Positions 48,352-61,315 are shown, numbered from the stretch's first letter. The stretch is 64,000 bases of DNA from Chamaecyparis obtusa (GCA_027943335.1 BSBK01006740.1:213501-277500), one strand, 5' to 3'. Notes: generated by a model not told the origin, from the letters alone. Made by a program: numbers and translations.

Positions 48352-48715
48352 ATGCCCCATTAGGGAACCAAAGAGGACAATGCTTAAAGCTGAGAACATT
48401 GCAAGTATTTTTTTAGAGACAAGAAACAACTATCACTATAATGAAGATTACATTCACGTTTCTTATCAATGATACAATGCATTAAATATTAACACAAGTA
48501 CTAACCACAATGGTGCAAGAGAACCAAAGGGTTGGTTGATCCAATCCATCTTTTCTTTTCTTTTTTAGCCATCTTTTGCAGGTGTGTAATTTTCCTAAGG
48601 TCATGTTGACCACAGTGTGGGATCCAATAGGGATGAAAGGTCTAGATTGGTCCTAGGTCTTAGGTCTTTGTTATTTTGAGCCTTAAATGTTAAGGACTCT
48701 TTCTTGGTTAATTAT
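48352..48715. other. unresolved sequence between LINE and copia LTR
   Basis: Begins aatgccccattaggg at the LINE break. It may be an LTR fragment of another element or the start of the copia LTR. No ORF. Confidence 0.35.
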
Positions 48716-50089
48716 TGTTAGGTGATGTCAATATGATGTCATAGGACCTAGGGTGTGTGAGAAGTTAGATTTGAGTCTAATATAGAGTTTATAACTCTAT
48801 AGGACCTAACCAATGTCTTTGGTGTGCAAAATTGAAAATGTTGTAAAAATGTTGTAAAAGTTGCATAGCAACTTTTGCAACTTTTCAAAGTTGCTCGGAC
48901 AGAGTTGTCCAAATACCCTAATTTAGCCTAGGAGTACCCCAAAGACAACCTAAGACAAACCTCAAACTATTTAAGTCATTCTTGGACCAAATCATGAGGT
49001 TGGATACTCTTGTTCACAGAATTAGAGTTCTGGAAGTGTGAACAGTGTGTGGAAGTTTTGTATATCTTTGTAATGAGTGAATTAAAGAAGAATGTTTTGA
49101 TTTGTGAATGGATTATGATTAATGGAGTTCTTAGCTTAGTGTTTTTCCTTACAGTGTGTGCCTTTATATTAGGAATTTTTATTCATTTCTTTGTTATGTG
49201 TTAAACCTTTTCATTTTTCCTGTTCACTGGTTCAAACCAGGAAGGCGTGAGAAATGAGGATCTAACTCACTATCCCACCATTCAATATATATGACCTCTT
49301 GAGGATAGTGATTAGAATCCATGTATATACCTTTTACAAGAGCATGGGCCTTGGAAATCTTGGGAAGAATTTATACAGTCTTTCCCTAGGCGATGTTAGG
49401 AATAAGGTGTCTCAACCTTGTATATTTCCTTACATTTGTTATTTACTAAATGTTGGTACTTTGGAAAATGTGTAAGGTGATCATGACTGAAATGATTATG
49501 ACAGATTCTTATGATGGTCATTAATATTTTTAAGAGCTAATTGTGAAAGATTCGATGATGGGCGAAGACATGCAAGGCATGTGGCAACTGATAAAGTTGA
49601 GTACTGTACACTCTTTTGCAACCGTAAATTTTTTTTTTGGTTCCTATTTTCTTAGAGAATGGTAAAACCCTAATATGGTTGTTCTTTGGAAGTTACCCTA
49701 AAAAGGGAAGTGCATGATATAAGCATTTTTTAGGGTTGCAAATTCTAATGAGAAGCGAGTGTATTGTTGGAATGTTTTATGTTGCTGGATTTGTCTTTAA
49801 GTGTTTATGATCTCCTGAAAGAACTTGCATTACAAGTGTAATGTAAACTATAACAGTTTTGATTAATACATTGTGTAGGTTTTGGAGTGTTGGGATTTTT
49901 ACCAAAAGGTTTTCCCCAGGGTATATCATTGTGTCATTCTCTTTTTCATGTATTCATGTTATTGCAGCAACATCTAAGTTAATTGTATTAACATTCTGTA
50001 ATTGATAAGGGTTAAATCTAAATTTGCACGGTCCTCTCCTTCAAAGTTTAGTGTAGGGAACTATTTTTCACTCACTTAGTTTCCTTTCA
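48716..50089 (+). repeat. 5' LTR of a copia element (left border tentative)
   Basis: Ends TTTCA at 50089, directly before a primer site. Parts of it recur at 51843-52720 and 52722-52936, which proves the repeat from 49180 on. The TGTTAGGTGATG at 48716 is a reasonable but unproven start. The ORF at 49010-49204 is inside the LTR and has no support. Confidence 0.55.
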
Positions 50090-50091
50090 GT

Positions 50092-50103
50092 TGGTATTAG
50101 AGC
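50092..50103 (+). other. primer-binding site of the copia element
   Basis: TGGTATTAGAGC, one base from the initiator tRNA-Met type TGGTATCAGAGC, two bases after the LTR end. Confidence 0.85.
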
Positions 50104-50196
50104 CTAGCCAGTTTTGGTTCTATTTGTTAGGGTACAGGTTTTTTGAGCTAATCTTCAGTCTAGTGGGAGTATTGTTGTAGAGTATTCATAACCTTA

Positions 50197-50930
50197 TTGC
50201 AGGAAGAGATGGAAAATTCTTCATATAGTAGAATGGAGGTGGAAAAGTTCAGTGGCACAAACTTTGAGTTGTGGAAACTCAAGATGGAAGACATGCTAGT
50301 AGACCATGATGTATGGGAGGCAGTTGAGAATGATAGCAAACCAGTAAGTATTTCTCAAGCAGATTGGGATCTCAAGGATCAGAAAGTTAAGGGTCTCATT
50401 AGACTATGTCTAGCAGATTCTATTCTCCTGAATGTTCTTGATGAGAAGACTGCAAACAAATTGTGGACACGTCTTGGGTCTATGTATCAGGCCAAGTCCT
50501 TGGTGAACAGATTGTTCCTGAGAAAGAATTTGTATTCTCTAAGAATGGAGGAAGGAGGATCTATTGTAGATCACCTAAACGCATTTAACATGCTAGTTTC
50601 ACAGTTGACATCAACCGATGTCAAGTTGGAAGAGGAGGATCGATGTATGACCCTACTATGTTCCTTGCTGGACACATGGTACCATCTTGTGATGGCCCTT
50701 GGGAGTACTATTGTCACTTTCAAAATGGATGATGTGATGTCTTCGCTGTTATATGAGGAGATGCGAAGAAAGACCTTTGATTCCACCAAGGAAGCCCTTG
50801 TTGTTCACAGAAAAATGACAAGAAGTCTAAAAAGGGTAGATTCAAATCCCATGGGAAATCTAAGACTCCTAGTAAGTCCAAGGCAACATGTTGGAACTGT
50901 GGTAAGCCTGGGCACTTCCGTAAGGACTGC
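50197..50930 (+). pseudogene. copia gag with zinc knuckle (one frameshift)
   Basis: Open from the upstream ATG at 50197; the likely true start is the ATG at 50209 or 50233. Motifs: FSGTNFELWKLKMEDML, LWTRLGSMYQAKSLVNRLFL, SIVDHLNAFNMLVSQL, the UBN2-type gag of copia elements. A shift in the A-run near 50812-50816 moves the frame, after which the CCHC knuckle CWNCGKPGHFRKDC follows at 50889-50930. Without the shift, gag and pol form one polyprotein as usual for copia. It would form the particle and bind RNA. Confidence 0.9.
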
Positions 50931-51697
50931 AAAGAGCCAAAGAAGAAGAAGAAAAGCCTAGATTTAGATTTTGACAAATCTCAAGAAGATGGCGATGCTT
51001 TTGTTGCAGCTTTGGCCACCCATGCATCTAATGATGTGTGGTTGATTGACTCAGGTGCTTCTTTTCACATGACCTCTCATCAAAGTTGGTTCTCAAAGTA
51101 CGAGGAGTTCGATGGTGGAAAGGTGTACCTAGGTGATGATTCTCACCTACAAATAGTTGGACAAGGAAGAGTCACTATTAGATTCCCTGATGGATGAGTA
51201 AAGGGGATCAACAGGGTAATGCACATCCTGGGTTTGGCACGAAAGTTGTTATCTTTAAGTATGTTAAATGATGCAGGTGTGCAAGTTGTTTTTTCAAAAG
51301 ATGGATGTAAGATGATTAGAGGATCTATGGTTCTTGCGAAAGGTACTAGGAGAGGTACCCTATTTCAACTTGATGCTTGCACTTCACAGTGCAATAGTTC
51401 TTCTGTCTCAAGGAAGAGAGAAGCAGTCTCTTCATCTCCACCATCTGAACTAGTAGTGAAGAAGTATGTGGTAATGGGTTCCGATGGCAGTGCAGCAAGT
51501 GTACCTAAGGGTGCTAACACTTTGGAAGGAAAACTTCCTACAGAAAAGACAATGTTGTGGCATAAGAGATTTGGCCACATTGGTGAGAAGGGTCTCAGAA
51601 CCCTGAAAAATAAAAACCTCATTGAGGGGTTAAATGATTGTCATCTCGAGTTCAAATTTTGCGAACATTGTGTTTATTGTAAGAAAAATCGTGTTTA
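50931..51697 (+). pseudogene. copia protease and GAG-pre-integrase
   Basis: Protease: VWLIDSGASFHMTSHQSWF (51036-51094) with catalytic DSGA, then YLGDDSHLQIVGQGRV. A TGA at 51196 interrupts. GAG-pre-integrase: MLWHKRFGHIGEKGLRTL (about 51550-51605) and the zinc finger end FCEHCVYCKKNRV, with a TAG at 51697. All in the frame of the zinc knuckle. Confidence 0.88.
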
Positions 51698-51842
51698 GTT
51701 TTACTCTAGTTCTCACAAGTCTTCTAGTATTTTGGATCTTATCCATTTGGATGTGTTTGGTCCTGTTAAAGTTCCTTCACTCTCCAAATCTATATATTTT
51801 GTATCTTTTATAGATGATTATAGTAGAAGGACATGGATTTAT
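51698..51842 (+). pseudogene. start of copia integrase, truncated
   Basis: LDLIHLDVFGPVKVPSLSKS, YFVSFIDDYSRRTWIYF, the normal N-terminal part of the integrase core with its first Asp. It is cut at 51843, where LTR sequence begins; the rest of integrase, RT and RNase H are absent. Confidence 0.88.
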
Positions 51843-52720
51843 TTCATTTTTCCTATTCACTGGTTCAAACCAAGAAGGCGTGAGAAATGAGGATCTAACT
51901 CACTATCCCATTGTTTAATATATACGGCCTCTTGGGGATAGTGATTAGAATCCATGTATATACCTTTTACAGGAGCATGGGGCTTGGAAATCTTGGGAAG
52001 AATTTATAGTCTTTCCCTAGGCGATGTTAGGAATAAGGTATCTCAACCTTGTATATTTCCTTACATTTGTTATTTGCTAAATGTCAGCACTTTGGACAAT
52101 GTGTAAGGTGATCATGACTAAAATGGTTATGACAGATTCCTATGATGATCATTAATATTTGTAAGAGCTAATTGTGAAAGATTTGATGATGGGTGAAGAC
52201 ATGCAAGACATGTGGCAACTGATAAAGTTGAGTACTGTACACTCTTTTGCAATCGTAAAAAATATTTTGGGTTCCTATTTTCTCAAAGAATGGTAAAACC
52301 CTAATATGGTTGTTCTTTGGAAGTTACCCTAAAAAGGGAAGTGCATGATATAAGCATTTTTTAGGGTTGCGAATTCTGATGAGAAGTGAGTGTATTGTTG
52401 GAACATTTTATGTTGTCGGATTTGTCTTCAAATGTTTATGATCTCCTAAAAGAACTTGCATTGCAAGTGTATCGTAAACTGTAACAGTTTTGATTAATAC
52501 ATTGTGTAGGTTTTGGAGTGCTAGGGTTTTTACCGAAAGGTTTTCACCAGGGTATATCATTGTGTCATTCTCTTTTTCATGTATTCATGTTATTGCAGCA
52601 ACATCTAAGTTAATTGTATTAACATTCTGTAATTGATAAGGGTTAAATTTGAATTTGCACAGTCCTCTCCTTTAGAGTTTAGCATAGGGAACTATTTTTT
52701 GCTCACTTAGTTTCCTTTCA
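51843..52720 (+). repeat. copia LTR copy 2 (lacks its left part)
   Basis: Matches 49210-50089 nearly base for base in length, ending TTTCA. The junction with integrase shares ttcatttttcct with the LTR, a 12-bp microhomology, suggesting that a deletion joined integrase to the middle of the 3' LTR. Confidence 0.9.
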
Positions 52721-52721
52721 G

Positions 52722-52936
52722 TATTCATTTCTTTGTTCTGTGTTAAACCTTTTCATTTTTCCTATTCATTGCTTCAAACAAGGAAGGCGTGAGAAATGAG
52801 GATCTAACTCACTATCCCACCATTCAATATATACGGCCTCTTGGGGATAGTGATTATAATCCATGTATATACCTTTTACAGGAGCATGGGCCTTGGAAAG
52901 CTTGGGAAGAATTTATACAATCTTTCCCTAGGCGAG
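52722..52936 (+). repeat. copia LTR copy 3 (215-bp fragment)
   Basis: Matches 49180-49393 and follows copy 2 head to tail. It ends abruptly at ccctaggcga, where other sequence begins. Origin by unequal exchange or a second deletion is likely. Confidence 0.85.
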
Positions 52937-53104
52937 CCTATGGTGAGCCCAACTAGGAGAGATTGAGCAAAAGGCTATCAATTTATCATTGGAGGTTGAA
53001 GGAAAGGTACTTGAAAATAAATTTTAAAGAGGAGCGGGTCCAACCAATCCATTTGGTTACCCTAAGCTTTTAAACAAACCATGCAATCAGAGAATGCCTA
53101 ACCA
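52937..53104. other. no feature seen
   Basis: Short stretch between the copia fragment and the C run. No similarity recognised. Confidence 0.45.
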
Positions 53105-53133
53105 CCCCCCCCCCCCCCCCCCCCCCCCCCCCC
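53105..53133. repeat. run of 29 C
   Basis: A pure C homopolymer (29 in this sequence), followed by acc and a run of A. G-runs serve as polypurine tracts in this window (651-658, 63467-63475), so on the minus strand it might derive from one that slipped. The length in the real genome is uncertain. Confidence 0.8.
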
Positions 53134-55527
53134 ACCAAAAAAAAAACAAAACTATTTTTGGTTAGGGGATTGTACGAAAAGGTGAAACTCTAAAACCTCC
53201 AAAATATTTGAGAGGTTGGATATGGAAGTAAGAATCCACAATTAAGTTGCAAGGTTCTTTGGGATAATTTAGGAGAAAAGCCCTATTTTCCCAGAATAGG
53301 AGGCCTAATTGGGGCTCTTCCTTGTAGCCCTACTCTGGGAAGGATCTATGAGGTTGGTAAGGAAGGTAATGGAAGTAAGACCTCCAAGACCTCTAAATAA
53401 ACTATATAAGGAATTTTCAAGAACCTCCTCACCTCTGTAAGAGTCTATGTCAGTTTGGAGGTGGTGAGCCCGTACATGGCATTAAGGGCCAGTGTGTGTA
53501 TAAAGGAAGGAGAGCACCAAGAACTTAGCTTGTCTTGGTAAGTGTTTCTTGATAGTTGGGTTGGTTAAGTGGACCATGGGATCAAGCCTAAAGAGGGGTC
53601 CTATAGGTCAATTGGTGTCAATAGAGAACACCTCAAGGTCACTAGTGAGACCTAGGCAAGAGCTTGTGATTGGTTCTCTCAACCTCCGGCCTATCACACA
53701 ATCATAAGTAAGCCCTCTTAGGCTCCCTGACATTGTTAATAGAAACACATAACAAACATGATACATCAATGGAATAAATGCAAAACATAGAACAATAATA
53801 AAATTATAGAATTATATTCTTAAATATTGTACATCACATGAGCATAAAATAATGATAAATCAACATTTGTCTAGTTCCATCATTTGATTACAAATAACCA
53901 TATATACATGCTATATTTTACAAGATAAAATCAAATCCTCAAGGAGTGTACAATGTTGCATCATACATCATAAACAAGGTGTGATCTTAATACAATGGCC
54001 ATGAAATATCCATCTAGCACAAGAACAAGAATTGCAGAGAAGAACAAGTCCATCCAGAAAGCTCCTCAACCAACTCTAAAGAACTTGATGGAGAGAAACA
54101 ATGCTACCACTTGACCACGTGGACCCTTAAGACCCACCCTTCTATGCCAGGAGATGAAAACTAGGCCCCACATAATGCAAGAAAACCAAGCAAGCTACGA
54201 GCAAGAGGATATGATATCACAAGAAGTATAACACAAGGAATACTAAAAGGGTTACTAGGGGTGAACATCAAGGTTATATGGAGAGGCTCTTAAGACATGT
54301 GAAGGAGAGTGTCATCACATAGTTCCCTACTATCTTGGGTTACCCTGGAAGTCACTCTCTAGACCTCAACCCCCAAGTGAGAATTCATATGGAACCAACA
54401 CCTTTCATTGGGACAAGAAAGTTGATTTGCATATTATATGCCACCACCAACAACTGGGCCTTCTCCAACCCATCCTTAGTCTATACAAGCACTAAAGGCC
54501 ATGGGGGAGGTAACAATATTATCTTGATCAATGTTTTATCCCATCCCAATTTATTAATTAGGTTTTCACTTGATTAACTACCCACAATGGGTTACTTTGG
54601 TATGACCAATTAGGGTCATGACCCCCACTGTGATCCACTCCCCTAACATGATCCTAGAAAACCCTCCTAGAGATCAAAGGAAAATAAATATTCTCATAAG
54701 TGCACTGGCATGATCTACTTGCACCTGTTGGAGTTCCCAACTGATGTCTAAGATGTATCTAAGGGTTAGCCTTTTCCTATGGTCAATCATCTTAGGTCAG
54801 TGGCCAATTGTTCAATAATTTCTTAGAAATGTGAAATATCTCCTTCACATTGGGCTCTACAAAACTTAGGTGGGTATCCATATTATGCAATATTGACTAA
54901 AGTATCAAATGGAATATCATGTTGCATAATCAATAGATGAATCCCAGATATAACACATTAGAGTATAAATTGATCACTCACACAGTTGGCTCAATTGTGG
55001 TATTTCGATAGTTTATAACAAATTGGGAACTAAGATTTCATTCCAAACAATCACATAATAGAAAGTAAAAAAAATTTGGGTTATTTTAGGATTGTTACTA
55101 AGAATGTAGGCATCCATACATGCACCACTACCCAATCCAAACTATAGAATCAAAGAATAAGTTGTAAAGAATCCTCATAAACAACGAGGCAAGAATCACT
55201 AGGATTTATAGGTTGCTAATTTTTGAAATCAACATATCCCCCTCATGCCAATATAAAAATCTACTTAAGAATCCATATCACGTACTTTAATTGCTACTTT
55301 TTGTATAAAGTATTTAAATCCATCCTTGGCAGAGAGTTATGGAACAAATAATACAAATTACAATCAAAATTTGTAAAGATAATTTCAAAACCCTTGGTTT
55401 ATTTAACTCATATAATTAAAAATGCATTCAATAGAGATAGTTCCACACTAAGTATAACAATGAAACTGGAAATGAAACACCTATGCTCATGAAAACAATA
55501 AAACTATGTATCTAGTCTTTAATACCC
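53134..55527. other. no gene seen; unclassified repeat-like DNA
   Basis: A TATA-like ctatataagg at about 53401-53410, followed by a leader-like stretch, suggests an LTR fragment in 53160-53750, but no partner copy is present. The rest is AT-rich with no recognised domains; the ORF at 54335-54577 has none. Confidence 0.4.
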
Positions 55528-57435
55528 TAGAATTCTAGACTTTATATGTACATGCAATTTCTACTAGATTTTCAGTATTGTTGTGCTCATCTATGGAATC
55601 CATTTTATAGAAAAAGGGATGCTACAAGCTATAGGCTGACAACACAAAGATCATGTTAAACTATTGTCAGTCAGTTGAAAAGAATTATTTCTCACCTAGA
55701 ATGATTGTCCGCTAGTTCTATATTCTAGTATAGTTGTTGGGTTGGCTTGCTAGTGGTCCTTGAGTCAAATCAATTCAATGAACCTATAAAATATATGAAC
55801 CTTGCCACTATTGCACCCAAATGGTTAGTGTCATAGAGGAGCTGAAAATGCAAGATTTGCACTCTCATGCCTCTTGGGAAATATCTTGGGATGTGCTTCT
55901 CAAGGGTTGTAGAATGTCTATGATCCCCCATTATTGGGTCTCACGCCCAGACCTTCGAATGTAATCTTCCCTTAAAGGGAAGATTAAGGGGAAACAACAG
56001 AGTTTGGAATTATTTGCAAGCTATAATAACAGTCTTCCCTTGCACTTGATGATTTTAACATCTTTGTGTCTATTGAGAGACATTTTAACACCTCTATGAT
56101 TTCAAACTGAACCTCCCTCTTGCCCATGGCTATGGTCTTTGTAAATATCTTACAAAAAGACCCTATACAATTGCATTCCTTTATATTTTAAATTCATCAC
56201 ACTAGTGGCCTAATCAAACAATACTTTGAAACACAAGAAACAACTTTTGACTAGAAAGCACAACCTCTGGGGGTCGTATTTATCTTTTTCTTCCTTAGGC
56301 TTTAACCTTTTGACTTTCAAATTGAAAATAATGGTGTCAACATGTCATCAAAATCTAGCACATTATGGATTGAATAAATCCTATGAAAGAATTCAACCCT
56401 ATTGAATTCTCGACTACAACAAACCCAATTTGATACTAAAAGGTTTTTGATAACAAAATGCACCATTATATGTCATGATTGATAAGAAAGCTCCTGTAAG
56501 CTTATCCTGAAGTGTCATTTCTTCCTTGGGATCACCAGACTTTAATTTTTCCTCCAAATGTATCGTCAAACTACCTTGACCTTATTCCCCTAGTATAGTT
56601 TGCCTACATGGTGCCAAATGTCACCACTCAACTGGTTTGACTACACATGGACCAAATTGTATGTTCATAGTTCTACACCCCATTGATCTGCTAGTAATCC
56701 TGACAGTCTTGGTTAATCCTCACAAGAATGCATGGCTTTTTATTCCTTCATTGTAATAGACTCATCACGCTTGTATAGCCTACTTTCCCAGCTATATTCC
56801 TTTTTCTAGAACATGGTGTTGTCACCTTTTCCTCCTCCTGACATACAAGAACCTTATGAATTCAGACCTATCCTCATTCCCTTTGAAAATATCTTGCAAT
56901 AAAGTGGGGCCTACACTACACCCTTGGCTTCTAACCTCTACCCATGTTGCACTTCGTTGGTTTGTGCCACTCTACCTCAACTTACTTTGGGTACCACAAA
57001 AAACCTAGAGTATGTGACCTTGTGAATGGCAACACAGTTTTCTAATACCCTATAGTTTCACACACAATTTAGCCTCCCTTGAACAACTATAGAACAAAAT
57101 CAGGGCCCATGATTTTTTCTCCACCTGGCCCTCTTTAACACACCTTGCACTTCCACAACCCAATCTTATAATTTGAACATATCTTGGCGTGAACCTAAGG
57201 AGGAACATATTACACTAGGGGTGTAACCCCACTTATCTACAACCCACTTTGTAACATTGCTAAGGACCTTGCAAGAACACAAGGTAGACCCAATAGCCAA
57301 GGGAAAGACAAAACACTTGCACAACTGACAAAACTAGAAAGACTTTGAGGAATGGGTTAATCATAAAAACCTTAAATGCAGACTCTCTAACCCCCATAAT
57401 TAGCTTGAGTAAACTAATGTTAATCCTTGACACAT
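55528..57435 (-). repeat. 3' LTR of the gag-only gypsy element
   Basis: Similar to 59427-60949 and 63874-64000 over at least 1.6 kb, for example the shared gaatccattttatagaaaaa at 55588 and 59500. The right border is taken at GACACA (57435), followed on the plus strand by a pyrimidine tract, that is, a minus-strand polypurine tract. It carries the uninterrupted version of the site occupied at 60950 in the other copy. Confidence 0.75.
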
Positions 57436-57448
57436 CCTTCCTCTCTGG
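57436..57448 (-). other. polypurine-like tract of the gag-only gypsy element
   Basis: CAGAGAGGAAGGA on the minus strand, directly before TGTGTCAAGG, the proposed LTR start. Confidence 0.5.
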
Positions 57449-58000
57449 AGATTTTGCATTTTCTCATCATGGAATGGCCTAAAATTATCATTCCTAATAG
57501 TGGCTCTAGTTGGGGATGGCGAATGAAAAATTAGCACAAGGATCCAAAAAACTCTAGGAGCAAACCACACGGCTAAGGGACAATAATCTTATTTACACAG
57601 TGTACAAATAGGAAGAGAAAACAATTATCATAAGAATAATCAAAACCATCTGGATCATTACCATATTCATGTGTGGCATACATCTCTGGTCCTGGCTCAC
57701 TAAAACTGTCATAGTCACTATTGTAAAAGGTTTGTGCATCTTTATACCTAATGGTGTACTAATACTTCCTTACTCATTAGGATCATTACAAACTAATATT
57801 TTTTTCTTTGGATATAGGCAATCATCATTAGAAAATAAATGCTCACTACCAGGTACATACATTACCTTTTCTCCATCAAGTGTTTTGCATTCTTCAACTA
57901 CAGTGTTACCATCACATGATAGTGTAAGGATTTATGATGGCTAAGCACTTTCAATTACTACTAGCCTCTTTTCTTGTTCTTTTAACAGTGTCTGGGTGTG
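57449..58000 (-). other. internal non-coding part of the gag-only gypsy element
   Basis: No recognised motif; the plus-strand ORF at 57669-57944 has no support. Confidence 0.45.
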
Positions 58001-58990
58001 TAAAACAAAACTAAGGCAAGCTTCATATTGTTGACTCGACTATTGGGCTGAATTCTGGCTTTAGCGACAACTTTTTTTTGGCCTACAACAACATGCCCTC
58101 CTGTTAGAACTATTCCTTCAAATGTACACATATTCGATTGTTGATTAGTGATTCAATTATTGTCTAGTACTTGATCAACACATGCTTTAGGCACAACAAA
58201 ACTAGGTATATCATGTTGACGAGTCTATCAGGGAGCATCTCTAGTTATTGGGTAACCTTCCTTGTCTACATATGATGCCCTACTATTGAGCTTCAAACTC
58301 CTAATCATTCCATACTTGGAAACCATTTCTATGTTCACAGAAATTTGGAATACCTCATGCAATTTTTTTGGGTCTTCATTTCATATTTCGTAACTCATCT
58401 TTTTATCAAAGGCTCCTAGATAGAAAACTAATGTCATTACATCTTGGGGCTTACAATTCTTAGGGGTCCTTTTCAATACTTTTGTAAATTTGAAATTAAA
58501 ATCAAGTACTGAATCATCCCATTTGACATGAATATCCATAAAATCACTAAGGATAGAGAACTCATGAATATTTCCACCAAATTTTATCATTAAAGACAAG
58601 CATAAGCTCATCTTATGAACTAATTGAATGTGGTATGAGGTTTAAAAACCATTCCCTAGCTTCATATTCCAAGGACTGGAGAAACAACTTCATGACTACA
58701 TCTTCATGTTCTATTTCATAGTTTTCAATAAAATCCACAAACCATTGCAAATGCTTTGAGGTAGACTCATACTTTTTTCATTTCAACTTGGATAATTTGT
58801 CCCTGACCTCTAGTGGTATAACACTCGGGTAGGTAGGAACATTGCAGAAATTTAAAGGTTGATATCTATTCAAAGTGAAACCCTTTGGGTTACAGAACTA
58901 GGGTTGGTTACAAATTATTCCTTAGCTTGGGACTAAATTAGGATACACACATTGAAAAGGCTCAGCCATCACAATGATACATACCTCCTC
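58001..58990 (-). pseudogene. gypsy gag remnant
   Basis: Read from about 58970 leftwards. After an ATG with MAEPFQCVYP the frame decays, then come EYEAREWFLNLIPHSI (about 58630-58680), FMDIHVKWDDSVLDFNFKFTKVL (58475-58545) and CKPQDVMTLVFYLGAFDKKM (58395-58460), a retrotransposon gag core like that of Tat/Athila-type elements. A C-terminal piece NSRASYVDKEGYPITRDA lies near 58240-58295. Several stops and shifts; no knuckle was found. Confidence 0.7.
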
Positions 58991-59339
58991 TTCTTATACC
59001 AAGACATCCAAACCTTACAAGACCTAACCAACTAAGGCAGGCAAAAAAACTTTCATCATACCCTTAGCATGATATACATTCTAGCTTTCTAAAACTGTAA
59101 ACAATACACTGAATTACCAAGGAAATAAGGGCTAGAAAACATAACTGCTTTCCCAAACTTATGGTTATACATTCAAAGGGGACAATTTAAAGATTTCTTC
59201 ATTTTCATAATCATGAATGGAAATAGCTTGACGCATTCAGATTTTATGAAAATACCTAAAAATTTACAATTGTCGCTCACATCTTTCTTTGATCGACAAC
59301 ATGGTACATTAGGAGCACCTTTTTCCTTTATTTGATTCT

Positions 59340-59352
59340 TTTTTTAGAGTCA
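59340..59352 (-). other. possible primer-binding site of the gag-only gypsy element
   Basis: TGGTGACTCTAAA on the minus strand, close to the 5' LTR, similar to the GTGACTCTA next to the LTR of the 21-kb element. The distance of about 70 bp to my LTR border is large, so either the border or the site is off. Confidence 0.4.
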
Positions 59353-59426
59353 CCACCTCCTTACAGAGGAAAATTTCAAACAACAAAAAGCCTTTTTAAA
59401 TACAAATTCATCCTAGGTTTGTTCTG

Positions 59427-60949
59427 CTAGTAGAGTTATGGACTTTCTATGTACTTGTCATTTCTACCAAATTTTCAATACCATTGTGCTCGACCTTGGA
59501 ATCCATTTTATAGAAAAAGGGATGCTACAAGCTACAGGTGGGCAATACATAAAGAGAATGTTAAACTATTGTTAGTCATTCGTAGAGAATTATTTCCCAC
59601 TTGGAATGATTGTCCGCTAGTTTTGTCTTCTAGTATAGTTGTTGGGTTGGCTTTCTAGTGATCCCCAAGTTAAAGAAATCTAAGGAACTTGCAAAATCTA
59701 TGAGCCTTTCCACTATTGCACCCAAACGTTTAGTGTCGCAAAGGAGCCAAAAATGTAAGATTTTCACTCTCATGTCTCTCAGGAAAATTTTTAGGATGTT
59801 CTTCTCAAGGGGTGCAGAATACCTGCAATCCTCCATGACTGGGTCTCACATCTAGGCCTTCCAATGTAACATTCCCTTAAAGGAAAGATTAAGGGGTAGC
59901 AACAAAGATTGGAATTATTTGCAAGCTATAAGAGTAGCTTTCCCTTGCACTTGATGATTTTAACATATTTGTGTATGTCAAGGGACATTTTAAATCCTCT
60001 ATGACTGCAAACTAAACTACCCTCCTCCCCATGGCTATAGTCTTTGTAAATATCTTGTGGCAAGACCCTCTTCAACTTCATTCCTTCGATTTGAAATTTA
60101 TCACACTACTAGCATAATCAAACAATCCTTTGAAACACAAGAAATAAATTCTTACTAGAAAGCACAACCTTTGGGGTTATTTGTCTTTTTCTTCATTCGG
60201 CATTAATCTTTCGACTTTCAAATTGCAAATAATGACAACAACGCGTCATTAAATTATGGCACATTCTGGACTGAACAATCCTATGAAAAATTTCAACCTT
60301 ACTGAATTCTCAATTACATCAAACCCAATTTGACACTCAAAGGTTTTCGATGGAAAAATGCACCATTATATATTTTGACTGATAAGAAAGCTTCTACAAG
60401 ATTATCCTTAAGTTTCATTTCTTCTTTGGGATCACTAGACTTTAATTATGCCTCCAAATGCATCATCAAATTGCCTTGACCCTATTCCCCTATTACATTT
60501 TGACTACATGATGCCAAATGTCACCACTTGATTAGTTTGACTACCAGTGGACCACATTAGAGGTTCATAGTTGTACACCTTCCTGGTCCCCTAGTAATCC
60601 CAGCAGTCTTGGTTAATCCTTGCGGGAACATAGGGCTTCATATTCCTTTGTTATAACAGACCCCCCGCACTTCCGCAACTGGCTTTCTCAACTTCATATT
60701 CCTTCTACATGAACATTAGGTTATCACCTTTTCCAACTCCTAACATATAAGAAACCTATGAATTCACACCTATCCTTACGCCCTTTGAAAATATTGTATA
60801 GAGAAGCAGGGCCCATATTGCGCCGTTGTCTTCTAACCTGCACCCATGTTGGACCTTGCTTGTCTGTGCCACTCTACTTTTGACATACTATGGGTACCAT
60901 GGAAACTCGGGGGTATGTGTCCTTGTGTCTGGCAACACACTTTGCCAAC
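59427..60949 (-). repeat. 5' LTR of the gag-only gypsy element, left part
   Basis: Homologous to 55528 onwards until 60949, where the small LTR element is inserted. The homology resumes at 63874. Confidence 0.75.
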
Positions 60950-61315
60950 TATTAGAGTAATAAAGTGTTTGCTTATTAATTAAATCATGTTTGATTTAAT
61001 TATTAAGTCACTTATTATCTCTTTCTACTTAAGCTAAACTTTAGGCATATAATAATTAATTGCTTTATTAATTATTATTGTGCAACCTAGGTTTTCATAT
61101 CTCCTTTTATAAGGATTCATCTCCTTTATTTTTATAACAGATTCTGAATGTTCATTTTTATTGAATTGCAACTTTTGTTTTTGCATGTCAAGAATGATTT
61201 CACCTCTCTCATGGATCAATGCATTCAGGCCTCCATAGCTTCTTGCTTCTTCTCTCTCTCTTTCTATGACAAGTGTTCTTGAGAGTTGTGGGTTGTTTAT
61301 TCATCAACTTTAATA
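60950..61315 (+). repeat. 5' LTR of the non-coding element (366 bp)
   Basis: Starts TATTAGAGTAATAAAG (the other LTR has TGTTAGAG) and ends AACTTTAATA. Contains an inverted repeat around taaatcatgtttgattta (60983-61000). Confidence 0.9.

Noticed and set aside
48840..48900. Hairpin-like gttgcatagcaac region as a possible ncRNA
   Set aside because: Short local inverted repeats within LTR sequence; no other support.
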